Positions 8,314 through 17,805 of a DNA stretch of 22,022 nucleotides are shown in pieces. The position numbers and the translations under genes are program-made. Position 1 is the stretch's first letter; each line of letters opens with the position of its first letter. Origin of the DNA: CAWFFV01 sp963814985 (GTDB taxonomy: Bacteria > Chloroflexota > Ktedonobacteria > Ktedonobacterales > Ktedonobacteraceae); the NCBI GenBank assembly GCA_963814985.1, contig CAWFFV010000061.1, positions 1-22,022 on the forward strand. The letters are read 5' to 3'. The notes beneath the pieces were generated by a model, which ran no database searches, was not told the DNA's origin, and saw only the letters and a program-made list of their open reading frames with translations.

Positions 8314-11300
8314 ATGAGTAAAACACCATTGAGCAATTATTTTGGCAAGATCGAACAGGACTATAAAAGGGGTATAGCAACTAAACATACCTATCGAGGA
8401 ACACTCAAAGAACTTCTTGAGGCATTTGGCAACCATATTTCTGCAACCAATGAACCAAAGCGTGTGAAATGCGGGGCACCCGATTATGTTGTGGAGCGCA
8501 ACAACCTGACAATCGGTTATGTTGAGGCAAAAGATATTGGGGTCTCTCTCGACAAGGTTGAGAAAGATGAGCAGTTAGGCCGTTATCGCCGTGCTCTTGA
8601 TAATCTCATTCTTACTGACTATCTGGAATTCCGCTGGTATGTGGGAGGGGAAAAACGCCTGTCTGCCAGCCTGGCTTCACGCAAGGAGAGAAGCCTGTCG
8701 CTGCATAAAGAGGGAGCCAGACAGGTCGAAGAATTATTACTGTCCTTCCTTGACCATAGCGCTGAGGCTATCTGTAAACCGCAGGATTTAGCAAAGCGTA
8801 TGGCACGCCTTGCTCACCTGATTCGTGATGTCATCATCGAAGCCTTTGAGAAGAAAGAGACATCTGATAACCTCCGAGACCTCTATGCTGCGTTCCAGGA
8901 AGTGCTCCTTCCAGATCTTACCGCAGCAGAATTTGCCGATATGTTTGCTCAAACGATGGCTTACGGTCTCTTCGCGGCCCGTTATAACCATACCAGTAGC
9001 AAACCCTTTAGCCGCAATGATGCTACGAAAGATATTCCGCGAACAAATCCTTTTCTGCGTAAGCTCTTTGGTACTATTGCAGGACCAGACCTCGATGATG
9101 AGCCATTTGTGGGGTTTGTAGATGAGCTGGCACAGATTCTTGCCTCTACAGATATGAATGCGGTTCTGGCTGACTTTGGGAAGAAGACGAGACAGGAAGA
9201 TCCCATTGTCCACTTCTACGAGACATTTCTCGTTCAGTATGACTCGAAGTTCCGTGAGTTGCGGGGTGTGTACTATACTCCTGAGCCAGTTGTCTCCTAT
9301 ATTGTACGCTCATAGATCACCTGCTACGTACCCACTTTGATTGTCCTGATGGATTAGCCGACACTTCTCTTGTCAAATACTCACATAAAAATGAGGCTGG
9401 CTCTGTTGTGACGGAACAGGCTCCTCGTGTACTGATACTCGATCCTGCAACCGGTACTGCTGCGTTCCTTTACCATGTTATCGCCCATATTCGCGAGAGC
9501 TATCGAGAGATGGGCAATGCCGGAATGTGGTCAAGCTATGTACGAGATCATTTACTCCCGCGCCTGTTTGGCTTTGAACTGCTGGTCGCTCCCTATGCGA
9601 TGGCTCATTTAAAGCTTGGTATGCAACTGGCAGCGATCGATCTGCCAGAAGAAGAACGCAAGACCTGGGCCTATGATTTTAGTACGGGTGAACGCCTGGG
9701 AGTCTATCTCACAAACACACTGGACGAAGCTCTTAAATGTTCGGAGATGATGTTTGGACGCTATATTTCTGACGAGGCTAATGAGGCGGCGAAAGTCAAA
9801 AAGGACTATCCAGTGATGGTGGTACTGGGCAATCCTCCGTATTCTGGAAACTCTGTGAACAAGGGGCAATGGATTATCGATCTGTTGCACGGCAAAGACT
9901 CGCGAACGGGCAAAAGCACAGGGAATTATTTTGCAGTTGATGGGCAACCTCTGGGAGAACGTAATCCAAAATGGCTCAATGATGACTATGTCAAATTTAT
10001 TCGTTTCGCCCAGTGGCGCATAGAGCAGACGGGCTATGGTATCCTGGCCTTTATCACCAATCATGGCTACCTGGATAATCCGACCTTTAGAGGGATGCGT
10101 CAGAGCCTTATGCAGAGCTTTGATGAGATTTATATCCTTGACCTGCATGGCAATAGCAAGAAGAAGGAACAGTCGCCTGATGGGTCAAAGGATGAGAACA
10201 TTTTTGATATTCAACAGGGCATAGCGATTGGCATCTTTGTCAAACGCAAAGAGCATAGTGGCTCATCCTCTCTGGCAACAGTTCACCATGCACATCTGTG
10301 GGGACCACGTGAAGTATACGAGAAGGTTGGACTGGTTCAGCAACTTGTAGCGGGCAAATATCATTGGCTTACTGAAAATAGCGTAATCACTACGAAGTGG
10401 ACCGAGTTTATACCACATTCACCATTTTATCTATTTACTCCACAAGATGGAGATTTAAGAACAGAATATGAGCAGGGTAAGAAACTAACGGAAATCATGT
10501 CTGTTAATGTACTTGGTTTCCAGACACATCGTGATCATTTTGCTATTGATTTTGATAAAGCTAGCTTACTCAAACGCGTTGAGGAAATGAGAGATAAATA
10601 TATTTCTGATCAGGAGTATGCAGAAAAGTATAATCTAGCTAACAATCGCGATTGGCAGTTAGGTAAAGCACGTCAAATGGCTCGTTCTGATGCTGAATGG
10701 AAAAGTAGATTTATTCAATGTTTATATCGTCCATTTGATAAACGTTTCTGCTACTTCAGTGAAGTGGCAATGGACTACCCTCGTACAGAACTACGACAGC
10801 ATATGCTCTTTCCTAATTTGAGCCTCAATGTTACACGACAAACAAAAGCTGGCATCTGGCGGCACGCGCTTGTCGCAAACACTCCAACACCCGCTGTTTA
10901 TACAGAGATCAAAGATGGATCAAGTGTTTTTCCCCTCTACCTCTACCCTGATCCAAACAAAAACGCTCTCTTCGACACCAACGAACCCTTCAATGCCCCA
11001 GGCGGTCGTCGCCCTAACTTCGCCCTGTCATTCATCACAGACATCTCGAACAAACTCAAGATGCAGTTTATCCCTGACGGTAAGGGCGACCTGCAAGGTA
11101 CCTTCGGCCCCGAAGACATCTTTCACTACATGTATGCCGTCTTCCATTCCTCTACTTATCGGACACGCTATGCCGAATTCCTCAAGATCGACTTCCCACG
11201 CTTACCGCTTACCTCAAATGCAAACCTGTTCTGTGAATTATGTAAGTTGGGTGAGAGATTGGTGAGACTGCATTTGATGGAGCAATCTGGACAGGCCATG

Positions 11301-11615
11301 CCAAAATATCCTGAGTCAGGGACCAATGTCGTGGAGAAGATCGACTATACGCAACCTGCCGACAATCCGCAAAAGAGCAGAGTTTGGATAAACAAAACGC
11401 AATACTTTGAGGGTGTGCCACCGGAAGTCTGGAATTTCCATGTTGGTGGCTATCAGGTGTGCCAGAAATGGCTGAAGGATCGCAAGGGACGTACTCTGTC
11501 ATTTGACGATATCAGGCACTACCAACGCATCGTAGCAGCCCTGGCAGAGACGATTACTTTAATGGAGCAGATTAACGAGGTGATTGAGGAGCATGGAGGG
11601 TGGCCTGTCCAGTAA
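8314..11615 (+). pseudogene. Type ISP/IIG-like restriction enzyme-methyltransferase fusion, one frameshift
   Basis: The start ATG at 8314 follows AGAGGAA; an in-frame GTG at 8266 has no such site. The N-terminal part carries a PD-(D/E)xK-like nuclease motif: P56-D57, then E71-A-K73 in GYVEAKDIG. A helical region follows, then the methyltransferase entry GVYYTPEPVVSYIV. The frame stops at 9315. One missing base at about 9313 restores DHLLRTHFDCPDGLADT and leads into motif I (DPATGTAAFL, about 9438) and motif IV (GNPPYSG, about 9828). These mark N6-adenine methyltransferases. The remainder should hold the target-recognition region, including PFDKRFCYF and YPDPNK. Total length is about 1100 residues, with no helicase motifs, unlike LlaGI-type ISP enzymes of about 1500. 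It probably cuts and methylates DNA in one chain as a defence enzyme, if the frame is really intact. Confidence 0.72.
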
Positions 11616-12014
11616 ACCCTCCTCATCTCAAACACACTCTCATATGTCAAAATGGATGTCACATCACAGGCAATCTTAGCTACTTCACACCCACAGCCAG
11701 GAGCCACAACCTAACAATTTCTATATAAAGTACTCACAATTTCTAGCATCGCGCCCGTTAGAAAGGGATTTACGCTCAGAGGGGAAAAATTGCCGCAGTG
11801 TTTAAGAAAAATATAAGGAGAGTATAAGGGAGATATATACCCTGGATATTGTGTCAAATACTGAATGCCACCATAATTCGCTTAGTACCAGAAGCGTGTA
11901 TCCAACCCGTAATTCACGCATCTGGATCTTGTGCAGAAGGCCACGTTACTCCAGAACAAAACCTCTGCATCTCTACACATCTATCCAGGAACATCTATAA
12001 GGAGAAATGTTCGT
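11616..12014. other. Intergenic region between methyltransferase and secreted protein
   Basis: 399 bases without a supported gene. The left part is AT-rich. A promoter candidate lies at 11849-11877. The last 130 bases would be the leader of the secreted-protein gene. No clear terminator hairpin was seen behind the methyltransferase. Confidence 0.4.
11849..11877 (+). promoter_or_regulatory. Promoter candidate for the secreted protein
   Basis: TTGTGT at 11849-11854 and CATAAT at 11872-11877 are separated by 17 bases. The leader to the ATG at 12015 would be about 130 bases. The boxes are only moderately close to consensus. Confidence 0.3.
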
Positions 12015-13191
12015 ATGTTCAACAAATGGAAAAAACTCTTCTTTGCAATTGGAGTGCTTACTATAGTAGCCTCTACAATCGCTTTTCTGGGCCTCAGAGG
12101 AAATCCGGCTCATGCACAGCAGGCTTCTATAGGCGATCTTCCACCACTCAGGTATATGGCTCTTCCTCCCACTCATCCACTTAATTCGCATGTTTTCTCT
12201 GCGAATCAACCCAGGATACCGGGACAGTGAACACTATTCCATTCTGGAGTTCATCCTTTAGCGTTGATGGCAAGAACTACGACTATGAGATGGTCGGAAC
12301 GGACCCTCACAACACCTCGGTAACCACGACGATTCCCATCGATCTTATACCATTAAACGTCGTCTTCCCGGATGGAAGTAGCCTTAATGGTGCGCGTATT
12401 GCCCGCAAGATTGTGGATTCCCCTATCTTCCGCAGATCCCAGTATGCCACAGGCGACTTCACGCAATACCTTGATGCCATACAGCGTGCCGAATTCTGGA
12501 ACAGCATCTCCACCACCAGCCCCAACAATCATTTATTGCTAGGTCGGCCAAAATGAAGCCAACCGCCACGCTGACTGTTCCGGTTGGCAGTGGCACATTT
12601 CCAGCGGCAGTGGGCACCAAGACCATACCAGGATATGGCCTGGTTGACAATGGGTGGTTGCAACCTCAGCTTGAGAAACTGGTAACCACGGATAGCTCAC
12701 CAACCCATCTGACGATTTTTGCCGCCCTAAACATCATCCCTACCGCCCAGTTTAATGGCCAACTCGCGACTCTTGGTGGCTATCACAGTCTGGTGGTCAA
12801 CAGCAACAATAACGCTACTAATGTCTATACCTATGCCTTTGCTGACTATAATCAAGGGGGAAAGCCTGCAACTGTGGACCCGGATGTTATCTCGCTGAGC
12901 CATGAGATGGCAGAATGGGCAAATGATCCATTTCTCAACAATGCGGTACCAGTCTGGTCGGTTCCCGATCAACCAGCGTATGGATGCCAGACTATCCTGG
13001 AGGTTGGTGATCCTCTAGCAAACCAGCCCTTCACGGTCCACAATTACCACGTGCAGAATGAAGCCTTCTTCTCCTGGTTTGCCCGTGAGACCTCCTCGCA
13101 AGGTTTTAAGGGACAGTACGACTTTCTGGGTAAATTCAGTGCCTTTTCGAGTTCTGCCAGTTGTACGGGTACGCCAACACCGGCCTCGTAG
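12015..13191 (+). pseudogene. Secreted putative zinc metallopeptidase (HExxEW), two frameshifts
   Basis: The ATG at 12015 follows ATAAGGAGAA. An earlier ATG at 12007 is out of frame. The first residues MFNKWKKLFFAIGVLTIVAS form a signal peptide with a likely cut after AHA (GNPAHAQQ). The frame shifts at about 12210-12225, leading to TGTVNTIPFWSSSFSVDG, and at about 12540, leading to KMKPTATLTVPVGSG. Each is explained by one missing base, giving about 392 residues. Near the C-terminus is SHEMAEWANDPFLNN, followed by CQTILEVGDPL. HExxE with a following Trp and NDP is a plausible zinc site. I recall similar secreted proteins of unknown function in soil bacteria. Peptidase activity is inferred from the motif only. 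It converges with the ABC exporter. Confidence 0.6.
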
Positions 13192-13205
13192 TACAGTATC
13201 AGGGA

Positions 13206-13271
13206 TTTAGCATGAACGGTAGTGTGTGATTGGCTGCCAGCGGCCAATCACACACTACCGTTCATGCTAAA
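13206..13271. terminator. Perfect 29-bp inverted repeat between convergent genes
   Basis: Arms 13206-13234 and 13243-13271 match without error around an 8-base loop. The repeat lies 14 bases after the secreted-protein stop, and its right arm contains the stop codon of the ABC exporter (13267-13269). The position suggests a two-way terminator. T-runs are poor (CATTTCTTCTT on the plus side only), and such length and perfection exceed ordinary terminators, so a small mobile repeat is also possible. Confidence 0.55.
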
Positions 13272-15237
13272 CACTCATTTCTTCTTGCACCAGTTGCGAG
13301 AACTGCTCATTGTACAATTGTGCATACAAGCCTGCGCGCTCCAATAATTCCTGATGCGTCCCACTCTCCACAATCTCACCTTTGTCTACAACCAGAATCA
13401 CATCTGCCGCCAGGATGGTGGAGAGGCGGTGAGCAATGGCCAGTGTTGTACGACCCTTCATAAGAGGCTCTAAAGCTGCTTGAATAAGACGCTCAGAATG
13501 CGTATCCAGTGCGCTCGTGGCCTCGTCCAGGATCAGGACGCGGGGATTCTTGAGGATGACGCGTGCAATAGCAATACGCTGCTTTTCACCACCAGAAAGC
13601 TTGTAGCCTCGTTCACCAACCACGGTATCATAGCCACTATCCAGCTCCATAATGCGATCATGGATAGCAGCGGCCTTTGCAGCGGCAATCATCTCTTCCT
13701 CGGTCGCATCGGTCCGTGCATAGAGCAAGTTCTCTCTGACTGAAGCATGGAACAGGTATGTTTCCTGCGTCACCACACCTATCAACTCACCGAGAGAGGA
13801 CAAAGCAATATCTTTTACGTTATAGCCATCAATCTCGATCGCACCGCTATCTACATCGTAAAGTCGTGGCACAAGGTACGTAATCGTTGTTTTACCTGCG
13901 CCACTTGGTCCAACAAGTGCCGCTAATTGTCCAGGATGAATCGCAAAAGAGATATTATTGAGCGTGATGCGAGGCACCGTTTCTTCTGAGAGAGCAACAG
14001 GCTCCGGCGAGGACGAGACAGGACGTTTTTTTCCCTGACCATCAGTGTTCTCATTCTCAGACAATCCACTCAGGACAGGAACATCATCACGTTTGTAGGT
14101 AAATGAGACGTTCTTGAAGGCAACTTCGCCGCGTATCTCGTCAGGCTTGAGATGAGAGGGATTGGGTGCATCTTTGATATCAATCGGCATGTCCAGGTAC
14201 TCAAAAATGCGATCAAAGAGAGCGAGAGCACCCTGCACTTCTACCTGGATCGAGAGCAACTGCCCAATGGGAAAGAAGAGTCTACTCTGAAGCGTCGTGA
14301 AAGCTACAATGCCGCCAAGCGTAATCACAGACCCATGCAGACCTGTGATCGGGCTATTGATAATCTGTAACCCCGCAATTAAGTAGACGATAGCAGGTGT
14401 GATTGAGAAAAAGGCACCGATAAACATGAAAAACCAGCGTCCAATCATCTGCTGGCGTATTTGTAGATCGGTTAGCTTCTGACTCTCTTTCTCAAAGCGA
14501 TCCTGGGCATACTTCTGACGCCCAAAGGTTTTCATTAAGAGAATGCCGCTGACTGAGAGCGTCTCTTGCATCATCGCCGTGAGGGCCGCCAGGCTCATCT
14601 GTGTCTCTTTACTGGTAGCCCGGCGCACATTGCCTACTTTATAAGTGATCCACAGAAAGAGGGGTAGCAAGCCCAGTGAGACCAGCGTGAGGATAGGGCT
14701 AATGATTGCCATAGCAATGATGGTACTTATTGCCGTTGAAACATTGGCGACGATACTCGTAGCGGTATCCGTCACAACGCCTTGTACACCACCGACATCA
14801 TTAGAGAGTCGTGACTGAATTTCACCTGTACGTGTTCCTGTAAAGAAGCGGAGCGACATGCTTTGCAGATGGTAGTACAGCTTATTACGGAAGTCACGCA
14901 TGACGTGTTGTCCGATTTGATTATTGAGATAGGATTGTCCAACGCCGATTATACCTGTGACAACAGGCGTTACGATCATAATAATGACATAAATGATCAA
15001 AAGGTTGGTATTGCGTTTTCCAATGGCGTCATCGAAGACACGTTGGATTAAAAGAGGATTGACCAGACCCAGCACAGTAGTCAGTATAATGGCAATCAAG
15101 ACTAATACAACTTGAAATTTGTATGGCTTGAAGGCCTCTACAACCCGTCCGAGAGTGCGGGCATCCGTCTTTCGCCCACGTTTTTTTTGTTCTTCTGCAT
15201 AAGCGGCCATCCCACCGCCCATTCCATGAAATCCCAT
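13267..15237 (-). CDS. ABC exporter, fused membrane and ATPase domains
   Basis: The gene is intact at 656 residues and starts MGFHGMGGGM after AGGAG. Membrane segments lie near 42-65, 78-104, 160-200 (a pair), 267-293 and 302-330, the type IV/MsbA-like exporter fold. The ATPase has Walker A GPSGAGKT (443-450), Q-loop Q491, signature LSGGE (547-551), Walker B VLILDE (567-572) and switch H603. The catalytic glutamate is present, so it should be active, probably as a homodimer since no partner is adjacent. One oddity is an insert of about 35 polar residues at about 388-423, inside the first strands of the ATPase between VSFTYKRDDVPVL and ITLNNISF. The substrate is unknown; lipids, drugs or peptides are all possible. 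Confidence 0.92.
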   Translation of the reverse strand: MGFHGMGGGMAAYAEEQKKRGRKTDARTLGRVVEAFKPYKFQVVLVLIAIILTTVLGLVNPLLIQRVFDDAIGKRNTNLLIIYVIIMIVTPVVTGIIGVGQSYLNNQIGQHVMRDFRNKLYYHLQSMSLRFFTGTRTGEIQSRLSNDVGGVQGVVTDTATSIVANVSTAISTIIAMAIISPILTLVSLGLLPLFLWITYKVGNVRRATSKETQMSLAALTAMMQETLSVSGILLMKTFGRQKYAQDRFEKESQKLTDLQIRQQMIGRWFFMFIGAFFSITPAIVYLIAGLQIINSPITGLHGSVITLGGIVAFTTLQSRLFFPIGQLLSIQVEVQGALALFDRIFEYLDMPIDIKDAPNPSHLKPDEIRGEVAFKNVSFTYKRDDVPVLSGLSENENTDGQGKKRPVSSSPEPVALSEETVPRITLNNISFAIHPGQLAALVGPSGAGKTTITYLVPRLYDVDSGAIEIDGYNVKDIALSSLGELIGVVTQETYLFHASVRENLLYARTDATEEEMIAAAKAAAIHDRIMELDSGYDTVVGERGYKLSGGEKQRIAIARVILKNPRVLILDEATSALDTHSERLIQAALEPLMKGRTTLAIAHRLSTILAADVILVVDKGEIVESGTHQELLERAGLYAQLYNEQFSQLVQEEMSV

Positions 15238-15458
15238 ATGTAGTAGCTCCTATTTTCTTTCGCCGCCTGCGGCGGCAAGAAAGAGAAATATATAGAAGGA
15301 TTTCGGGACACCCCGACCCCCCCGGCAGAGCGAGGGCGAGGCAGCCCTCTGCACTACCCCCGCTTGCGAGCAACAAAACCCACCAGACAACATGGATAAG
15401 ACACAATATCAAGTATAGTCAATATCTCTGACAAGAGCACTGACCAGGAGGACGGTTC
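15238..15458. other. GC-rich intergenic block upstream of the ABC exporter
   Basis: GCCGCC (about 15263) and GGCGGC form a short hairpin just upstream of the exporter's ribosome site on the minus strand. Next to it, 15300-15370 is C-rich (a run of seven C near 15314) with partly self-complementary GCAGAG/CTCTGC segments. The composition is unlike its neighbours, and it may be a dispersed intergenic repeat. No gene was seen. Confidence 0.4.
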
Positions 15459-16645
15459 TTACCCTGTCATTTTTGACAGGCTGATAAGTTGAATTAAGCC
15501 AGCCAGCAACGCTCCACGCTGAATGAGAGAGTCTGTATACAGATATTCCTTGTTGAGGTTATGCATTCCTCCTCCAATAGGACCGAGACTATCAAGGGTA
15601 GGAACCCCCATCTCCATCAGCAGATTGGCATCGGAAACGCCCCCCTTCCCCTCAGAGACGACATGCAATCCTAATGCTTCGCCTTCTACCCGAGCCATCT
15701 TCACTAATTGGATGATCCCTGGAGTTGACTCATAGGGGACGGCGAGAAGCACAAGTCAACGTAGCGCTTGTATCAGGGACACTACAGCCAGCAACGATCT
15801 TTTCCAGAGCTCCTGCCGCTATATCAAGTCCCTGCTGATTGTAGGCACGCACTGAAATATGGCATCTGGCCATGTCAGGCACAATATTAAGCGGGTCGCT
15901 ACTACTGATGCGTGTGACATTAAAGGTGACGCCAAGGAAGAGGGTATTGAGGTGATGGATAGCAATCATCTTATGCGCCAGCTCAATCACGCAAAGCGCC
16001 CTTTGTGAGGTTCCGCTCCTGAGTGCGCTGCGACTCCCAACACCTCAAGCACATATTTGTCAGCCCCTTTGCGCGATTGCGTCAATATTTTTGCCGCTCT
16101 TGATGATTCTAACACCAGCCCGACATCCACCTGTTGTGCTATTTCACGTAGCAATGGCGCACTCCCCGGTGAACCAACCTCTTCATCATTATTGAAAACA
16201 ACGCATAGCTCCCCATAGTGCTCAAAGCCAGCCTCTGCCAGTGCCCGAAGCGTATAGATACACATAAGAATACCAGACTTCATATCAATCACGCCTGGCC
16301 CATAGGCAATCCCATCACGCACAACAAAGGGATTTGTTTGTATAGCACCTGGACCATAAACAATATCAATGTGTCCAACCAGCAGAATGCGAGCCTGCCC
16401 CTTGCCCTGACGTCTGGCAAGCGATTACAGCCAAAGGATAGAGTGGGATGCAAGGTTACAGTAAAGCCAGACTCACGCAGCCACTGTTCCAGGTAGATCA
16501 TAATCTGGTTGACTCCCTCTACCTGCCCTGTTCCCAAATCTATATTCACAAGGGTTTCTAAACGCTGGAGCAGTTCATCCTGATAGGACTGGAATAGCGT
16601 GACATACGTTTGAGCATAAGGCGAAGAAGATGGCAATTGTGGCAT
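15459..16645 (-). pseudogene. M20 family metallopeptidase (glutamate carboxypeptidase-like), three frameshifts
   Basis: The minus-strand ATG at 16645 (MPQLPSSSPYAQTYV) follows AAAAGGAT. The reading moves through four frames, with breaks at about 16400-16430, about 15995 (one base missing before VIELAHKM) and 15735-15738 (an extra C in CCCC before YESTPG). Joined, it is about 395 residues, the normal length of carboxypeptidase G2-like enzymes. The metal ligands can be followed: VGHIDIV (His), GVIDMKSG (bridging Asp), NNDEEVGSPGS (catalytic Glu and metal Glu), LESSRA (Glu) and GGGMHNLNKEY (His). All are retained, so it would be a two-zinc hydrolase of peptides or N-acyl amino acids if intact. 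All ligands surviving three breaks argues for recent decay or sequence errors. Confidence 0.75.
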
Positions 16646-16686
16646 TGATACTATCCTTTTGAAGGTTGCGTTGGATCGAAGTCGTT

Positions 16687-16702
16687 TTCTTATTGTATCA
16701 CA
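16687..16702 (-). promoter_or_regulatory. Promoter-like box for the M20 gene
   Basis: Read on the minus strand this is TGTGATACAATAAGAA, containing the extended -10 TGATACAAT. It lies about 45 bases upstream of the M20 start. A near copy in the opposite direction lies at 16762-16777. Confidence 0.45.
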
Positions 16703-16761
16703 GATGAGAAGTACGAACGGATGACTTTTCCCACAATTTGTCCTGTACGTAGTTGACCTCA

Positions 16762-16777
16762 TGTGATACAGTAAGAG
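16762..16777 (+). promoter_or_regulatory. Promoter-like box for the Rho-like gene
   Basis: TGTGATACAGTAAGAG matches the minus-strand box at 16687-16702 at 14 of 16 bases. TGATACAGT can serve as an extended -10. Transcription from here would start near 16780, which supports a start codon at GTG 16816 rather than ATG 16780. Confidence 0.4.
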
Positions 16778-16815
16778 AGATGTGGACCCTCTATAGTAGA
16801 CAGGAGAGAGGACGA

Positions 16816-17733
16816 GTGGCATCAACACAAACTCCCTTTGAAAAACTAACCCCGATCCATCCTAATCGTCGGATTACCCTGGAGACTGGAGCAACACCTA
16901 TTGCTCCACGCTTGATGGATCTCCTGGTTCCTTTAGGCTTTGGTGAGCGTGCGCTTATGTCGCACCGCCCAAGGCTGGAAAGACGACGAATCTGCGCCAA
17001 CTGGCAGCCTCTGTACGCAAGAACTACCCTCAAACCTACTTATTCCTTTGCCTGGTGGATGAGCGCCCCGAAGAGGTAACGGGTGGCGGATCGAGGTGCA
17101 GGGACCGATGGTAAAAATGTATGCATCCAGTTTTGATCAACAGATATCAAAACATGGACGTGTTGTTGAACAGGCATTGAATGATGCCAGACGTGAGGTG
17201 GCCCAGGGACGCGATGTGGTCATCCTGCTCAATTCACTGACACGTCTGGCACGCGCTCACAACTTGAGTAGCGAGATGTGGAATGGCCCTCGCAATCAAC
17301 GCGGAGGCTTTGGGAGCCGTACTCTTTCAGGCGGCCTGGATATCCATGCGCTGGAAATTGGCCGGCGCGTTTTTGGTTCTGCACGGGCGCTCGAAGAGGG
17401 TGGCAGCCTGACGATTGTCGCCAGTTGTCTGGTACTGAAACAGGTAGTCGCCTCAATGATGTCGTCTACGAGGAGTTCAAAGGGACAGGTAATCTGGAGG
17501 TTCGCCTCTCGCGTGAACTGGCAGATCGGCGGATTTTTCCTGCTATCGACGTCACCGTTTCCAGCACCCGCCAGGAGGAGCGCCTCCTATCCCCAATGAG
17601 CTCAGCGATGGCGATTGTGCGACGCAGATCGGCCAATTTGCCCCGTCGCGAGAGTACGGAACAGGTGGTACGGCTATTTGAGAAAACACACTCGAATGCA
17701 CAATTAATAGAGGCAATTGTCAGGCAAGGCTAA
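16816..17733 (+). pseudogene. rho: Rho-like ATPase without N-terminal RNA-binding domain, three frameshifts
   Basis: GTG 16816 follows AGGAGAGAGGA; an ATG at 16780 has a weaker site. The text matches the motor half of transcription terminator Rho: TPFEKLTPIHPNRRITLE, then Walker A APPKAGKTT (about 16962), VDERPEEVT (about 17055), FDQQISKHGRVVEQA, LSGGLD, FGSARALEEGGSLTI, YEEFKGTGNLEV, RIFPAID and SSTRQEERLL. One missing base at each of about 16960, 17085 and 17440 restores it. The joined protein is about 306 residues; E. coli Rho has 419. The cold-shock-like primary RNA site is absent, and no coding for it lies upstream. The Walker B region reads DVVILLNSLTRLARA, with Asn where Rho has Asp (LLDS), and the Q-loop is longer (SSEMWNGPRNQRGGFGSRT). 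It may be a dead paralogue or a divergent Rho-like motor. Confidence 0.72.
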
Positions 17734-17744
17734 TATACAAATTA

Positions 17745-17753
17745 TGATATAAT
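17745..17753 (+). promoter_or_regulatory. Extended -10 promoter (TGATATAAT)
   Basis: TG, one base, then a perfect TATAAT at 17748-17753, about 50 bases before the zinc-ribbon gene. It should drive that gene and the phosphorylase behind it. Confidence 0.55.
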
Positions 17754-17805
17754 ACAGAAAATAGCGTTGTTTATAGAATAGAGATACTCGACGGGAGAGT
17801 ACGTT

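Noticed and set aside
9300..9330. Phase-variable switch in the restriction-methylation gene
   Set aside because: The break has no simple repeat or long homopolymer that could slip.
9609..10148. Minus-strand open frame of 179 codons in the methyltransferase
   Set aside because: Antisense to conserved methyltransferase motifs.
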